A program made the position numbers and the translations under genes. A DNA stretch of 64,000 bases, from contig JAKNDB010000070.1 in the NCBI GenBank assembly GCA_024305405.1, positions 372,001 through 436,000 on the forward strand, in the 5' to 3' direction. Positions within the stretch are counted from its first letter, which is position 1; each line of letters starts with the position of its first letter. This document shows, piece by piece, positions 36,786 through 49,200 of this stretch. This DNA comes from Dirofilaria immitis (lineage: Eukaryota > Nematoda > Chromadorea > Rhabditida > Onchocercidae). The notes under the pieces are model-generated. The model saw only the letters and a program-made list of their open reading frames with translations. It was not told the DNA's origin and ran no database searches.

Positions 36786-39700
36786 TCAGTAATCATACTT
36801 TAACTTCCGTGGAATCATAAAACTTTTCACTATTTCGTCGGTTACTTCCTTTCGTCGTTGTTGTAATTCTGTCATAATCCGCTGCACTTCTTTAATGGCT
36901 ATTGCTTTAAGCTCACCGGTTAATAATTCACCGTTTGTGTAACGCTAAAAAAATTGTAGATCAAACTCAGAATTAAATGTGATAGAAAAACAAAAAAATT
37001 AATTAATGTTTTTATCTTCTAAGTTGAAAGAAACCCAGAAAAGTGTTAATAAACTTTTACTTTTAACGCCTTGTAGAATTATTTCTCAGGAAAATGCAGC
37101 ATTCTCAATATATTAGAAATATATAAATTTGCAGTAAGATAAGACTGAAGATTATTTTAGTAAAACTGATAACACTTATTGAAAGAAAACTAAAAGTATG
37201 AATTTAGTGCCAAAATTAGTCGGTTAGTACAACATATTTTCTCATGATAACAGAAATGTATTTTGAATATAATCGCACAAAGCTAAGTCCGAATGTCTGA
37301 TTGATCTATTTATCTCCAGTAAACGGTTGACATCAGTCAACAATACTATAAAAGCTGTTCATAAATGAGAGCTGGAATTAACGGATTTGAACTGAAAACT
37401 TACTTTACGTATACTTTCTAGTTCATCATCATCTTCCATAAAATAACGCAAGAATTGATAAGAAATATCAATATCACAGTTACCACCATATTTACGATGC
37501 TCTTCAATTGTATCACGTCCACCACTGAAAGCATATTTATTGATCTGAAAAGAAATTTTTAAAAGATAAAAAAATTGTTGTATAGGTTCATGATCCTACT
37601 TTTATTATTCTATTACCATATTCCTTAAATGACTATATGTCTGTAAAGTGTTCTCTTATTTTCCTTGGGAAAACAACATTGTCAATCACTACTGGCATTA
37701 AAAAAGGACATATATAAGCAGGTGCAGTAAAAAGACAATCAAAAACCGGGTATAAAAAGATCTTCATTCGGCAGGAAATGATAAGAGAAATGAGATACTG
37801 CATTTCAGACGAATCAATTCTTCACATACAACAATTATGATTTCTAAAGCAATCTCAACAAAGAAAAACTTCTAATCATTTTTAAAAGTACTTTAAAAAT
37901 CTTAAAAAAGTCCTCCACAAAAACTCGAATAAGAAAATTAAACACCTTATTTTTATTTGTTTAGGCGTATCGTCCAAATAAATACATGTTGTAGCATCAG
38001 ATGCAGCCATTTTGCTTTGCGCACCTTGTAATGCTGGTAAAAACGAACTATAGATCATCGCCGGTTTTGCATATTTCAATCGCGGCGCAACATCACGACA
38101 CATTCGAAAATAAGGATCCTAGAAGATGTTTAACGGACGACATGAATTTGAAGGTATAATAGCAGTAATATACAAGCATATATCTTTCAGAAATAAGCAA
38201 ACCTGGTCAATTGCACATGGAATGATACATGGAATATCTTCTCGCCCACCAAATATTAATGGAAAACTGCTGCTAAAGCATGGAGCTGCTTCGATTGAGG
38301 GAAAAGCTGCTTTACCCATCGAATCTTCACCAGTGAATCCGAAAATTGATCGAGCTTGATTAAGTGTTACAAGCTTCCATATCTTTAAGATATTCGTGAA
38401 AAATGACGGACTGAAATTAATTTCGCTCGATTGGGATAAAGCAAACAGCAATAAATATTAAAGATTCTCTTACTTAACGAAGATTTTCACGAGGATTACT
38501 ATAAACAGTTATATTTCCTTCTAGAAAATAAAATAGTTAAACTTACCACATATACTCAGTATCTAAGAAGATGAAAGTTGTATCAGGATTAAAACCACAA
38601 GCAATAACATCTTTAATATTTTCATTTGCCATACGTTTGATCTCAGCTAGTGTGTGGTTCTTCCAAAGAAATTTTTCGTCATCTGTTACCTGAAAATTCA
38701 ATGCAGAATTCTATTTTTGATCATACTTTAAGAAGAATCATATCTAATTATGTATCATCTTTATAAGCATGCAGAAGGATAGCAACAAAAATGAAAAAAG
38801 TACACATCACATATCATCTCATAAAAAACATATCATCCCATAATTTCAATAATTATCAACCGACTTGAATAATAAGAGGTACATCAAATACGTCTTGCAA
38901 CCATTTTGTAAAAACAAATGGAATAAGATGACCAAGATGCAGGCTACCACTACTCGGACCTCGGCCAGTATATAGAAAAAATGGCTTTTTCTGCTCCAAG
39001 CGATCCAAAATTAATGACAAATCACTAAAAACTTTACATAGAGAAGATTCAAAATAATAGTGTACAAGTAATTTATTTTATTTTTAAACTTTTATGACTG
39101 ATTTAAGGAACGTGAAATTCCTTTTAGACAACTTTTTCTACCATGAATGAAAAACACGGTTAGATTTTCAAATTATTCAACAGTCCAAAAGTAAATTTCA
39201 GAATACAAAATTCCTAATAGGAATTATTCTTCGCTCGTTACACTTATTTAAAGAAAAAAATCGTTAAATCCAATAATTAGAATAACCGTACTCAATTTCC
39301 ATAAGAAATATTTTGTGATTACCTACCGATGAGCAAAAAAGTCCACGTCGTAACATTGGATGTGCTTTTTGGCCAGTAATTCGCTCGAACCGACTGATCA
39401 AATCTTCTGTTATTCTATAACATCCAAATTTTGCTGAAAATTATAAGATATAACAAATATCGTTTTTCTTTTTCAACGAAACTGTTCATATGTGAATAAT
39501 CTGCAGTATTTATATGGATTGTCAAAATGTAATATCAAAAGCTGCGCATTTAAATATATATCCAATAATAAAGGATAAAATTTTTAATTATGAATTTCTC
39601 ACATATTAGTATCAATAATGAATATTATCCAATAATTATGAATTTCTCATATATTAATACCAGTAAAGTTTTGACTTCAATGAAAAAAGAAAAAGATATA

Positions 39701-40094
39701 AGGCTGTAATTATATGTAATTTTGCGTACCTGTCTTAATATCTGAAGTTCACAAGATTCATCTCATTTGAAATATAATAGTACAAATGCTTTGAATAAAA
39801 GTCAAATGATACAGGTTAGATTACATCAAACACCTATATTATTGTACTGTTAATTCTCACGCTGCATGTTAAAACCAATTAAAATCACTTTATCCGAAAT
39901 TCCAAAATAGACATCTCGAACTTTTTCAGGAATAAATTTGTTGAAAAGTAATACTAACCTATCAATTTATCGTAATCAATGCCTTTCTTACTTAACGCTG
40001 TTACATCCCACGGTGTTACCAAATCGCCATCTTCATCCTTATTCTTTTCACCTGTCATTTGCTCAGATTCAGAACTTAATGAATCGTTTACCAT
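36786..40094 (-). CDS. wars-1: Cytosolic tryptophanyl-tRNA synthetase (8 exons, ~409 aa), two apparent frame breaks
   Basis: Charges tRNA-Trp with tryptophan in the cytosol. Exons: 39959-40094, 39327-39433, 38865-39024, 38547-38689, 38203-38410, 37946-38118, 37404-37544, 36786-36944. Class I signatures are clear: HLGH (HIGH motif) within [16 protein letters not shown] in exon 3, and KMAAS (KMSKS motif) after PALQGAQS in exon 6. Family blocks also seen are [44 protein letters not shown] and [10 protein letters not shown] near the end. The N-terminal WHEP domain of vertebrate enzymes is absent. The frame fails at two homopolymers: A6 at 39335-39340, where the family's F-F-[SA]-H-R-D appears in a shifted frame, and T5 at 37950-37954, where one more base would give KNK into the next exon. 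Start ATG at 40092-40094; a possible acceptor (ggcag) lies about 37 nt upstream. Confidence 0.93.
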
Positions 40095-40713
40095 TGCACT
40101 TCCTTGTTTGCCACAACAACAGTTAATCTGCCATTATATAATGATTTATCAGTTTGTTAATGTAATGATCATGTCTTTATGCACAGTTCGTAAAAATATG
40201 TTTATTGTATAGTTATGCGCATGGTACAAGCGATATTAACAAGAAATTGATAATTGTAATCAGCTATGACAATTTGTGGTATTTTTTGAAGAATTAAACC
40301 AATAAATTGAAGGACTAGAATAATCCAACAACTGTTAAATATTTTACCCAAAGAAATTCTCGATGGAAAACTACAATTACCCGATGCTTCAATTCATAAT
40401 TCTTTAAAAACAAATAATGTTATTGCAACTATTAAAAACTCAGGTAAACAAGTGGATACCTAGATTAAATCGTTTGCTAAGGAATCATTGAGAAGTTGAA
40501 CTACTCGATCTTCACCCAGAGAAAGACATAAATCATTTCCACAGTATGCGTAGTTGATAATTATCTCAAACATTGACAACAATTTCACATATTGCTTTGA
40601 GTTAAGCTGTATGAAAACTTTCTTCCCACGTTGTCAATTTAAAATAATTAATTGTTGATTTCTCGAAGGATATTTTGATAACGTAAAGCATAGTTTCAAC
40701 GATACCATCATTC
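40095..40713. other. Intergenic region between divergent genes
   Basis: Upstream of WARS (minus) and of a small + strand frame; presumably promoter sequence. No motif identified. Confidence 0.5.
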
Positions 40714-40896
40714 ATGTGTTGTCTGATCTATTTGTTACTGATGATAAGTGTGTTAACAGTAATCACAATTTATTTGTTAAATGTTTGGGCCATTAATGAT
40801 TCGAATTTAAGCTATCAATATCAAAACATTCAACTGAACTCAAATTCTGATACAAAACAGAAATCGAGAAAATTTGACAAAATAACATATAGTTAA
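40714..40896 (+). CDS. Candidate small membrane or secreted peptide (60 aa)
   Basis: ATG 40714 to TAA 40896. The first ~27 residues are a strong hydrophobic helix (MCCLIYLLLMISVLTVITIY) followed by a polar, Asn/Ser/Lys-rich tail, so the layout is a signal anchor or signal peptide. No cysteine pattern, splice partner or recognisable family. Chance open frames of this length are expected in the window; the hydrophobic start is the only support. Confidence 0.35.
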   Translation: MCCLIYLLLMISVLTVITIYLLNVWAINDSNLSYQYQNIQLNSNSDTKQKSRKFDKITYS

Positions 40897-42497
40897 AGTA
40901 AAATATCCGAGATATATGGTACATTTTAAATTTAAGAATTTTATTCAAATTTAAGCTATTTTTTTGCTTCTTTCTTATTTTTTCTCTTTATTTTAAATTC
41001 ATTATTTTCTCGATATTCCAAAAAGATTTTTGAAGTTCAATTGATATGCATATAGATATGCAAATGATAATGATAATGCAATGTAGATAGAAATGAAAAG
41101 TAATAGATAATTTTTTAAGAAGATTAAATGAAATGATAGTTTAAAATTTGAAGAGATATCTCATTATCAAATGACACCTCATCGAATCTTTACTATACTA
41201 CTACTTCTTTTTTTTTTTTTTTTGTTTTCTCGCTCTCATAAAAATTCATCCATCTCTTAAAATTTTTGATCTTATCAATAGTTTGTGAAGGAATTAAGAA
41301 AGCTATGCGATGAACCTCATCGTATTGAAAAGAGATTCATAAAAATGACCTTCACGGATGGAACAGCGTTCACACTCTGTCATTCTCATTTGACACTCCA
41401 AAATTTATCAGAAAGTTTGAAAAGATTGTTATCTGAAATTTGATGCAGTATCGAAATTACTTGAAGACAATACAACGATAAAAGCATCATCCCATTCTTT
41501 TCCTTTCCTTTCGATCGTTGACATTATGGCGGTCAATTTTACTCCACCCTTTTAGTCTTAACAAAACCCAAATTTGCATATTTAGTTATTTTATGTCTAA
41601 AAGAAGTGAAGATATTCAATTGGTTTCAATATTTTAAATTAACCATTTCTCTCCTTCATCTTCATCTTCATCTTCTTTATTCATTCATTCCTACAATATT
41701 TGCTAATTTTATAAAACGAAGATAATTTCATTTATGGGTATGTTCATTATTATTTTTATCCTATTCCTATATTTTATACTTTTTATTTTCATTCATGGAT
41801 ATGGTCATTATTATTTTTATCCTATTCTTATACTTTATATTTTTTTATATGATATTATAAATTTCTTTAATATCTTTATTATAAATTAATTATATGGTAA
41901 AATTTTAATCAGAAGTCTTTTTGTGCATTACAATTGCATTACAATTATAATGAAGTAGATCTACTGTATTTCCTTCATTCCTCCCTACCGTATCATAATA
42001 ATACTGCTTGTTGTATGAAGCCAATGAAAACAACGAAGTAAGCTGGCAGTAATATTACAATAGATGTTTGTATGAAGAAGATACGGTAGATCTACAAGAT
42101 TGTAATTATAATTGTAATTCAAACATCTATCTGGAATAGAATGATCAAACAAAAATTATGAGGTAGACATTTTACAAGTAATATTGGAAATAATTAACTC
42201 CGAGGAATGAATAACTATAGTCAGTATACTGTATTGGCCAAAACAATTTTTGAATCTTATACAGATTCAAATAGATCTACAGTATCTCCTTCAGATACAT
42301 ATCATAGATAATAAGATGATAAGATTGATGGAACTATTTAGATGAGTAAATGAAATAATGAATGATCAAATAAATGAATTTACCAAATGAGTTGATAAAA
42401 AAATTTTTCTGCACCGTAAATACATTTTTTTGAATTAAAATTATTTCATTTTGAAATAATAGAAGAAATTTACCTTCGATTATATTTACTCTTTTAG
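40897..42497. other. Non-coding stretch before the zinc-finger gene
   Basis: Contains a roughly 72-bp direct duplication (about 41730-41850, ttattatttttatcctatt) and an imperfect inverted pair around 41930-42115. A possible first exon of the zinc-finger gene (ATGG at 41734-41737, followed by GTATGT) would fit the phase but is too short to trust. Confidence 0.45.
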
Positions 42498-44110
42498 CGA
42501 ATGTACCAGCTCCAATTCCATTAACCTTTGACATATCGAAATTTGCTAAACCGATTAATGAATTCATAATTTCAACTACTCAAAACCATACTCAACCATT
42601 CTTGCCTTCTTTATTTCCAACTCCAATTACCGGTCAATATCCAATGAATTTGATTATGAATAATATTACTTTTACAAGAGGATTATGTCCAATTTGTGGC
42701 AGAATATGTGAAACAAATAGAGATTTACAGGTTTATTCAAATTTTAATTTTCCATTTTTTTTTCACAATTTTTAAATTTTATTCATTTACTTATCTTATT
42801 TTCAATCATCCTAATAGAATACATATTTTCTTCATTTAAAATTGAAACATTGGATAGTTAAATAGATAATCAATGAAAATTTTTGATAATTTCCAGGATC
42901 ATATAATTATCAATGAAAAATTTTTGATAATTTCCAGGATCATGTAATTATCAATGAAAAATTTTTGATAATTTCAGGATCATATAATTGCTCATCATGA
43001 GCGTAAATATGAATGCAAAAAATGTGCAAGAACATTCGTATCAGAAAAGCGTTTACGAGCTCACGAACTTAAAAAACATTCCGGTAAATGTTTATAATCG
43101 TACGGTAAATGTTTATAATCGTACGACAAACTTTTTTTCTTATATATTCTGAAAATCTTCAAAAAAAAAAACGAATTCAATAAATTTTTAAAAATTTACT
43201 AAAATAATTTCAAACATTAAAATTATAATTTTGAATTTTAGCACATATAAGCAGCAATTTTGTGAAGGAAAATAATAGCGAACGGAAATTATTTGAATGC
43301 AATCAATGTGATCGAACTTATGAAACTTTTTACAATTTTAAAGAACATTTAGCTAAACATAAAGGCAAATTATTTCGATGTACAATTTGTAGTAAACATT
43401 TATCGGGACAAAGTGCTCTAAGCAGTAAGTTATTTTGAATTGGATTAATTGAAGAACTTTTTTCTTTTTCTAATTTAAATATACTATATTGATTATTGAT
43501 ATGACAAAATTTTTGTAATGCACTGAATAATTTATTGCTTAATTTTATATAATGAAGATTTCAGTTGAATTGAGCTTATTTTTATTTTTTTAAAATAATG
43601 AAATACTAAATTTAAATTTCAGGACATGCAAAAATTCACGAAAAACCTCATGAATGTATAATGTGTACCAGTCGATTTAGTTCAGCTTACGATTTAGACT
43701 GCCATTTCAGTTACTATCATTCAACTATTAAACGTTTCAAATGCTTTCATTGTGATCGCGTATTATACAATTATTCGGGTAAATTACGCCATGAACGATT
43801 ATGTTCTCAGAAAAATGCTGTTATTAAGAAAATCCCACATTCTCAGAGTGATGTCTTCGAGAAAACAATATCTCATGCCGAAGAAATAATTCGGACAAAA
43901 CCGGAATATGAAGCAATAAAGAAATTCAATGATAATAAGGAATATGGGGCTAATCAGAATTATCCAGTTAATACTAATTTAATATCAGAAACGAAATTTT
44001 ATCCACCTAAAATATCATCTGAAAAGCCTATTCCGATTTCCAATTCCAAACAAAAGAAAACATTCCACATTTGTGATATTATGCATGATATTCCAGGTTT
44101 TTCGCAATAG
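42498..44110 (+). CDS. C2H2 zinc-finger protein, six fingers (start not found, ~337 aa)
   Basis: Exons: 42498-42730, 42978-43083, 43242-43424, 43623-44110; phases close and the stop is TAG at 44108-44110. The N-terminal ~60 residues are Pro/Phe/Asn-rich. Finger 1 begins CPICGRICETN and is completed across the first junction (DHIIAHH). Finger 2 is YECKKCARTF..HELKKH, finger 3 FECNQCDRTY..HLAKH, finger 4 FRCTICSKHL..HAKIH (split by an intron), finger 5 HECIMCTSRF..HFSYYH. Finger 6, FKCFHCDRVLYNY..HERLC, ends with Cys in place of the last His. It is likely a nuclear DNA-binding regulator, by family. The first listed exon begins one base into a codon, so an upstream exon or different start is missing. 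The C-terminal 110 residues are polar and unstructured. Confidence 0.85.
42871..42990 (+). repeat. 40-41-bp triplication containing the 3' splice site of intron 1
   Basis: Three units start caatgaaaa at 42871, 42911 and 42952, each containing gataatttc(c)aggatcat. Only the third acceptor (atttcag at 42977) joins finger 1 in frame. Confidence 0.9.
43082..43123 (+). repeat. 21-bp duplication of the 5' splice site after zinc-finger exon 2
   Basis: cggtaaatgtttataatcg followed by ta occurs at 43082 and 43103. The first copy holds the used donor (G|GTAAAT); using the second would read through an in-frame stop. Confidence 0.9.
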
Positions 44111-46244
44111 CGTCTAAATATGAAAAATGAATTTATTTTTTTTTGCCTTATTCTTTTGATTGTATCAAAATAAAAACTTCTGTTTCAATATTGTCGAAAA
44201 TGAAAATTTTTGTTTCAATCTTTGTAATTTCTCTTCGAGATTTAAAAACAGAAGATTTGAGATGGGAAAAAAATAGTAAGAGTAAATCAGCTATTGAAAA
44301 AAAAATTGCTAACTAGTAGTAGATTTACAGATATCCTTCGTATAACTTCGCCAATAATTCTTCGAAATTTTCCTTAAAATTTTTTCCATTTATCAAATTT
44401 GGTTACTAAATTATTCATATATTTCGATTTATTTACAAGAGGAAATGAAGAATTTAGAAAGCGTAACTTCGAGTAAATAATTAGATTCTTATCATCATTG
44501 GATCGTTTTTTCCCATTTGCAAAATTCTAAAAAACTTCTGAAAAAATTTACCACATTTTTTCGAAATAAGCAAAGAAAGTTAAATTAGATAAGAATAAAA
44601 GTAAGCCTATCTAAAATAACTGAAGAAGAAAGACGATAAGATGACTTATCTGAAGGAAAAGAATTTCTTACGAAGCTATTTTATTTTCTTCAGGATTAAC
44701 AAACCGATTACATCTCAAAAAGATTTACGATCAATCTCACAATCACATAAAAAATTGTTGAAGAGAAATTGTCACCTGGACAAGTCATGCATCATTTATT
44801 GCGTAAATATAAGTCGCAAAATACTAACACTGTATCGATCAAAGTTTACATAGAAGTAATTGCTTATCAAACTATTTTCATTTACCAAATTCATCAGTTT
44901 ATAATTTCACAGTGCAATATATTCTTCGAATTTTGAAATGCCACTTAATGAATATTAGAAATATGACAAAAAATTTATCAAATAGAAAGGTGTTTTGCTT
45001 GCTTCTCATCTTCTATAGTTTATTTCACTCAAAAATAATGAGAGAAATCATTTGCCAATGACGAATTCTTCTGCCGTATTTACTACATTCATTGTGACAG
45101 CATAAAACTGTGCTGTTGCAATCTATATGATAATTCATAAGTTCAAGTAATATATCAAAAAATAATATTACCTAATATTGTTTCTCACTTCTTCATCAAT
45201 TCCAAAATATGTTAAACCGTGATATACTATATGTTAAGCAAAAGTCATATGTTGAAGATTGCATGGGAGTAAATTAAGCATATGTGTTCTCATTATATTT
45301 GCAAAAGTATCCGATGAAAAGTTATAATGTCTTCCTTTTCCTTAGCTGTTTTATTCTATAGTGAAGCATAATATGAATAGCAAAAATAAAAAAATAGAAT
45401 CTGACAGAACTGACGCAATTCAGAATAATGCATCTCAAGTTATAGTCATGATCAACCGGCTCTCGAAATGAACTATCAAACGCTAGAGCATCTCATGAAG
45501 TCTACCGGCCGTCGTTAAATTACTGTCATTTGGGAGAGGTATCATTTGCTTAATTCTGTATTTTAAAATAATTTTGCCCAATTTGATCATTCATAAGCAA
45601 CAACAACCAATATTAGTACGGAATCTAAACAAGAATGCCATAAATGATCTTGTTTTGCAAACTGAAAAAAAATATCATTGGTTTGTTTTTTTCAGCAGAA
45701 TTTTCTATTATTCCAAATACACGATACCTTTTACATAGAATTAATATGAGAAATTCCAAGCAACTTTTTACCAATTTTAGTTTACGCTTAACTTTTTTTC
45801 AAATATGGAATAATTTACAGAATATGAAAGGCAGTAGGACAATTGGTTAATATCCTTATCATACGCATACTAAAAATTTCATTCAGGCTTTAAAACCCAA
45901 AAATATATAATATAAAATAGGCCTGCCACTTGGATTTAAGATATTGTTCACGCGATATGCCAGTATTAATTGAATTTTTCTTCATAACTTTTCAAAATCT
46001 TGGAATACATATATTTCGAATCAAAATATTGGAACATTATATGTGTAACAAAATGTGAAAAATATGCATCAGTCGGCAGCAGGCACTCGGAAAAGTCATG
46101 CAAATCAGCTAAATTTTTAACAAAACTTACAGAAACAACTACGAAAAAAACGTACCACAAAATTAATTCCCTGCTCTCCTCTAACAATAAATATTATACA
46201 ACGAGATCCTATCAATAATATAAAAATTAGTGAAAACATATATC
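44111..46244. other. Non-coding stretch between convergent genes
   Basis: 3' flanks of the zinc-finger gene and AQR. The frames at 44641-44853 and 45644-45850 have no splice or compositional support. No gene seen. Confidence 0.6.
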
Positions 46245-49200
46245 CTATTTTCCGAGCTTTTCTGGATCTTGTCTTTCGAAATCCATACTTTCAAAAGCAA
46301 TATCAGCCTCTTCCACTTCCATTGCAGCCGGTTCCGGTACTCCCTTTTCTTCTTCTGTTTTTGCTTCCTCAACAGCTTTTGCAGCCGCTTCAGCTGCCAA
46401 ACGTGCATTAATTGCAGCCTAAAAATTGAAAGTATTGAGAAATCCGGGCCGAGACAATTTTAACAGCTAGCATTGCCACTGCTTTAAATAGTAAAAAAAT
46501 TAAGAAGCATCATAAGTTAAAAAAAATTTTATAAGTTTACTATGAATTTGAGAAATGTTGAATACATGTTGATTACAAAGTAAATTTTTCCAATTCTCTA
46601 ATAAATTTTATTTTTAAATATCCGTTAAAGGATAAAATTATTTCAAAGACCAATAAAAAATTCAAAAATGATTACCTGACGAGCGTCGAAATAATCCTTC
46701 ATGTGTTCTTTATAACTTTCCTTCATCTGTTCCATATTACTCATATAGAATTGGTGAACAAATCTACTCATGTGAACCGTATCTTGAATTTCAATTGGTT
46801 TGGATGTCGGAAGCTCACCATTCTAAAATAGAATAGCATTCTCGCTTAGAGAAGAAATCTATCCAAGTTTTAACAAAATATATTATCATGAAATTATTTC
46901 GAGAAAGTAGGGAAGAAAAAAATTATTTTAAGAGAAATGGAACAAAACAGTAAATTATTTTAAAGGAATAAATAAAAAACTCAATTTAAAAATTAAAGAG
47001 TCACCTTTCGACACTTTAAGTATGTTTCATGAGGAATTATCATCAGCTTTTGTGGATATTTGCATAACTGAAAGAAAATATTTTCGATTTCATGTACAGG
47101 AATTTAAAGGTTTGACTGAAATTTCGCAATTCTGAGATTAAACGATATTATAAGACATAATTTTTCATCTTTAAAATATAAACATCCTTACTCGCTGGAA
47201 TGCAGTAGCAATCTCAAGGCAATTCTGGAACAAACTAACTCGTCCCAAAACATAAAGACCCAAACGTGCTCGAGAAAGAGCCACAACCAGACGACGAACG
47301 TCCCTAGAATTAAATTGTTAGTTCTATTTGTAATTCAATACATGGGAAACAGGGAAATTTTTGAAGTGTTTTAAACCTAAAATAGAAATCACTGAAGTGG
47401 ATCAAAATTCTGAATTTATAACCAAACCTTATGTGACCGATGTTTTCGTTCTTACAAGTGAAAGAATGATATAATCATTTTGCTGCCCCTGATATTTGTC
47501 AACTGTTGAAATCTGGAAAATAGAAAATGATACAAATCGTAAATATCATAAATAATTAAAACTCCATAAGAGATTATTTTATAAAATTTCATATGAAAAA
47601 ATTATTACGTAGAAAAAAGCAACCAAAAGTGGCGTATTTTGAAGATTGCTAATAACGAACTTTGTGTGGTGCTCCAATTAACGGATTTTCGGCACATCGT
47701 GTTTGTACTACATCACGTAACAATGATGCTTGACCATTGTAAGTTGTTATAATTGATATTTTTTCCGCAGGATAACCCAAAATACGCATGTACGTGAATA
47801 GCGCCACAGCATATTCAGCTTCGCCGAGATTCTAGAAAAAAATTAAATTATGTTTTAATTAGAAACTTCCTCAAAAGGAAATGAGAAATTGAAAATATAA
47901 TAAACCTGATAAAAGTAAGGACTCGGTGTAGTTTCACCGATACCGTTGAAGTCCGGAACATTAATAAGTTGATAATTGAATGCGAATCCAGAGTTTGCGC
48001 GCTGGAATTCTGGGAGAGCTTCAATATGCGGCAAATTACCCAACTGTTCGTATCGCCAGTTATAAAGATCTGCTATTCTGAAATTTACCTTGCTAAGGAT
48101 TCATGCTCACCAAGATGAATATGAATATTTCACTAAGAATAATTCTAACAATATGTCTGAAACGTACTCAGCTCTTGCACGACCTTGCTGATCAAGCAAA
48201 ACATGTGGTACACCAAGTCGAACAAATCTCGCAAACAGACTCTGCTCCATGTTAGAATATTTTTGAAAAGCAATGTTCTGAACAACCGGCGGCAGCTGAT
48301 GATGATCACCAATCATGATCCACCGCTTTAACCTGCTCCTACCATCCTGTGGATTCTGAAAACCCATGTTTTTATGGTAATAGACCAAAATTTAATAACA
48401 GTCTAGCACTATGAGAGATGGAAATAAAAAGGAATTTGAAATAATTTGATATTTTTAATAACCTGAAGCAAAAGTGGAATAAATGTTTCAACTTCAAGAA
48501 TTTGAGCAGCTTCTTCCATCAAAATATTGTCGTATCTAAATCCAAGTTCTACTAAATCTTTACGTCGTAAAGCCGCATGAGTGCACGTCATAGCAATAAT
48601 TCTGGCTTCTTTTATCTAAAATCCTTAGAATACACAATGCTGATTTCGGTTTCACCAATATAGATATTTCAAATGAAAATTAAAAATGTATACAAAAATA
48701 TCATTTCAAAACTAACCAAAAGATAGTCCGTACGATCCCTGCCTGAACGCAGCAACTCGAAAGACCTGAATTCTTCCAACTGCGTGAAAATACTACGAAT
48801 ATACCGCCAACAACCTTGAGCAATTTCCCAGTCTTCATCAAAAGAAATACCCTAAAATTTCAAGTGAAAAAAGCATCAACAAATAAAAGAACAAAAAAAC
48901 AAACCACTATTGAGCAGACATTGTGCATTTCAGTATATTCGATCCATCATGAGAAGCCACTAGCTCATGAGAATAACATAAAAGCGTATTAGCAAAAACT
49001 GCTCAATAACAAAAAAAATTGTTGACCTTAAATAGTGGTGGTGGAACATCGTCAAAATATCTCGTAAAGGGAAATGATCGGCAACTGCTCTTGCATTTGG
49101 ATTTGGATTTGTTTCCGATCGAGCAACATCACTTTCAAACTTTTCCCAACGTGCGAATACCTGAATAATAGGCGCTAACGTAATAAATTATACATTTACT

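Noticed and set aside
38119..38451. Plus-strand frame opposite WARS exon 5 and its neighbour
   Set aside because: Antisense shadow of the highly conserved synthetase exon.
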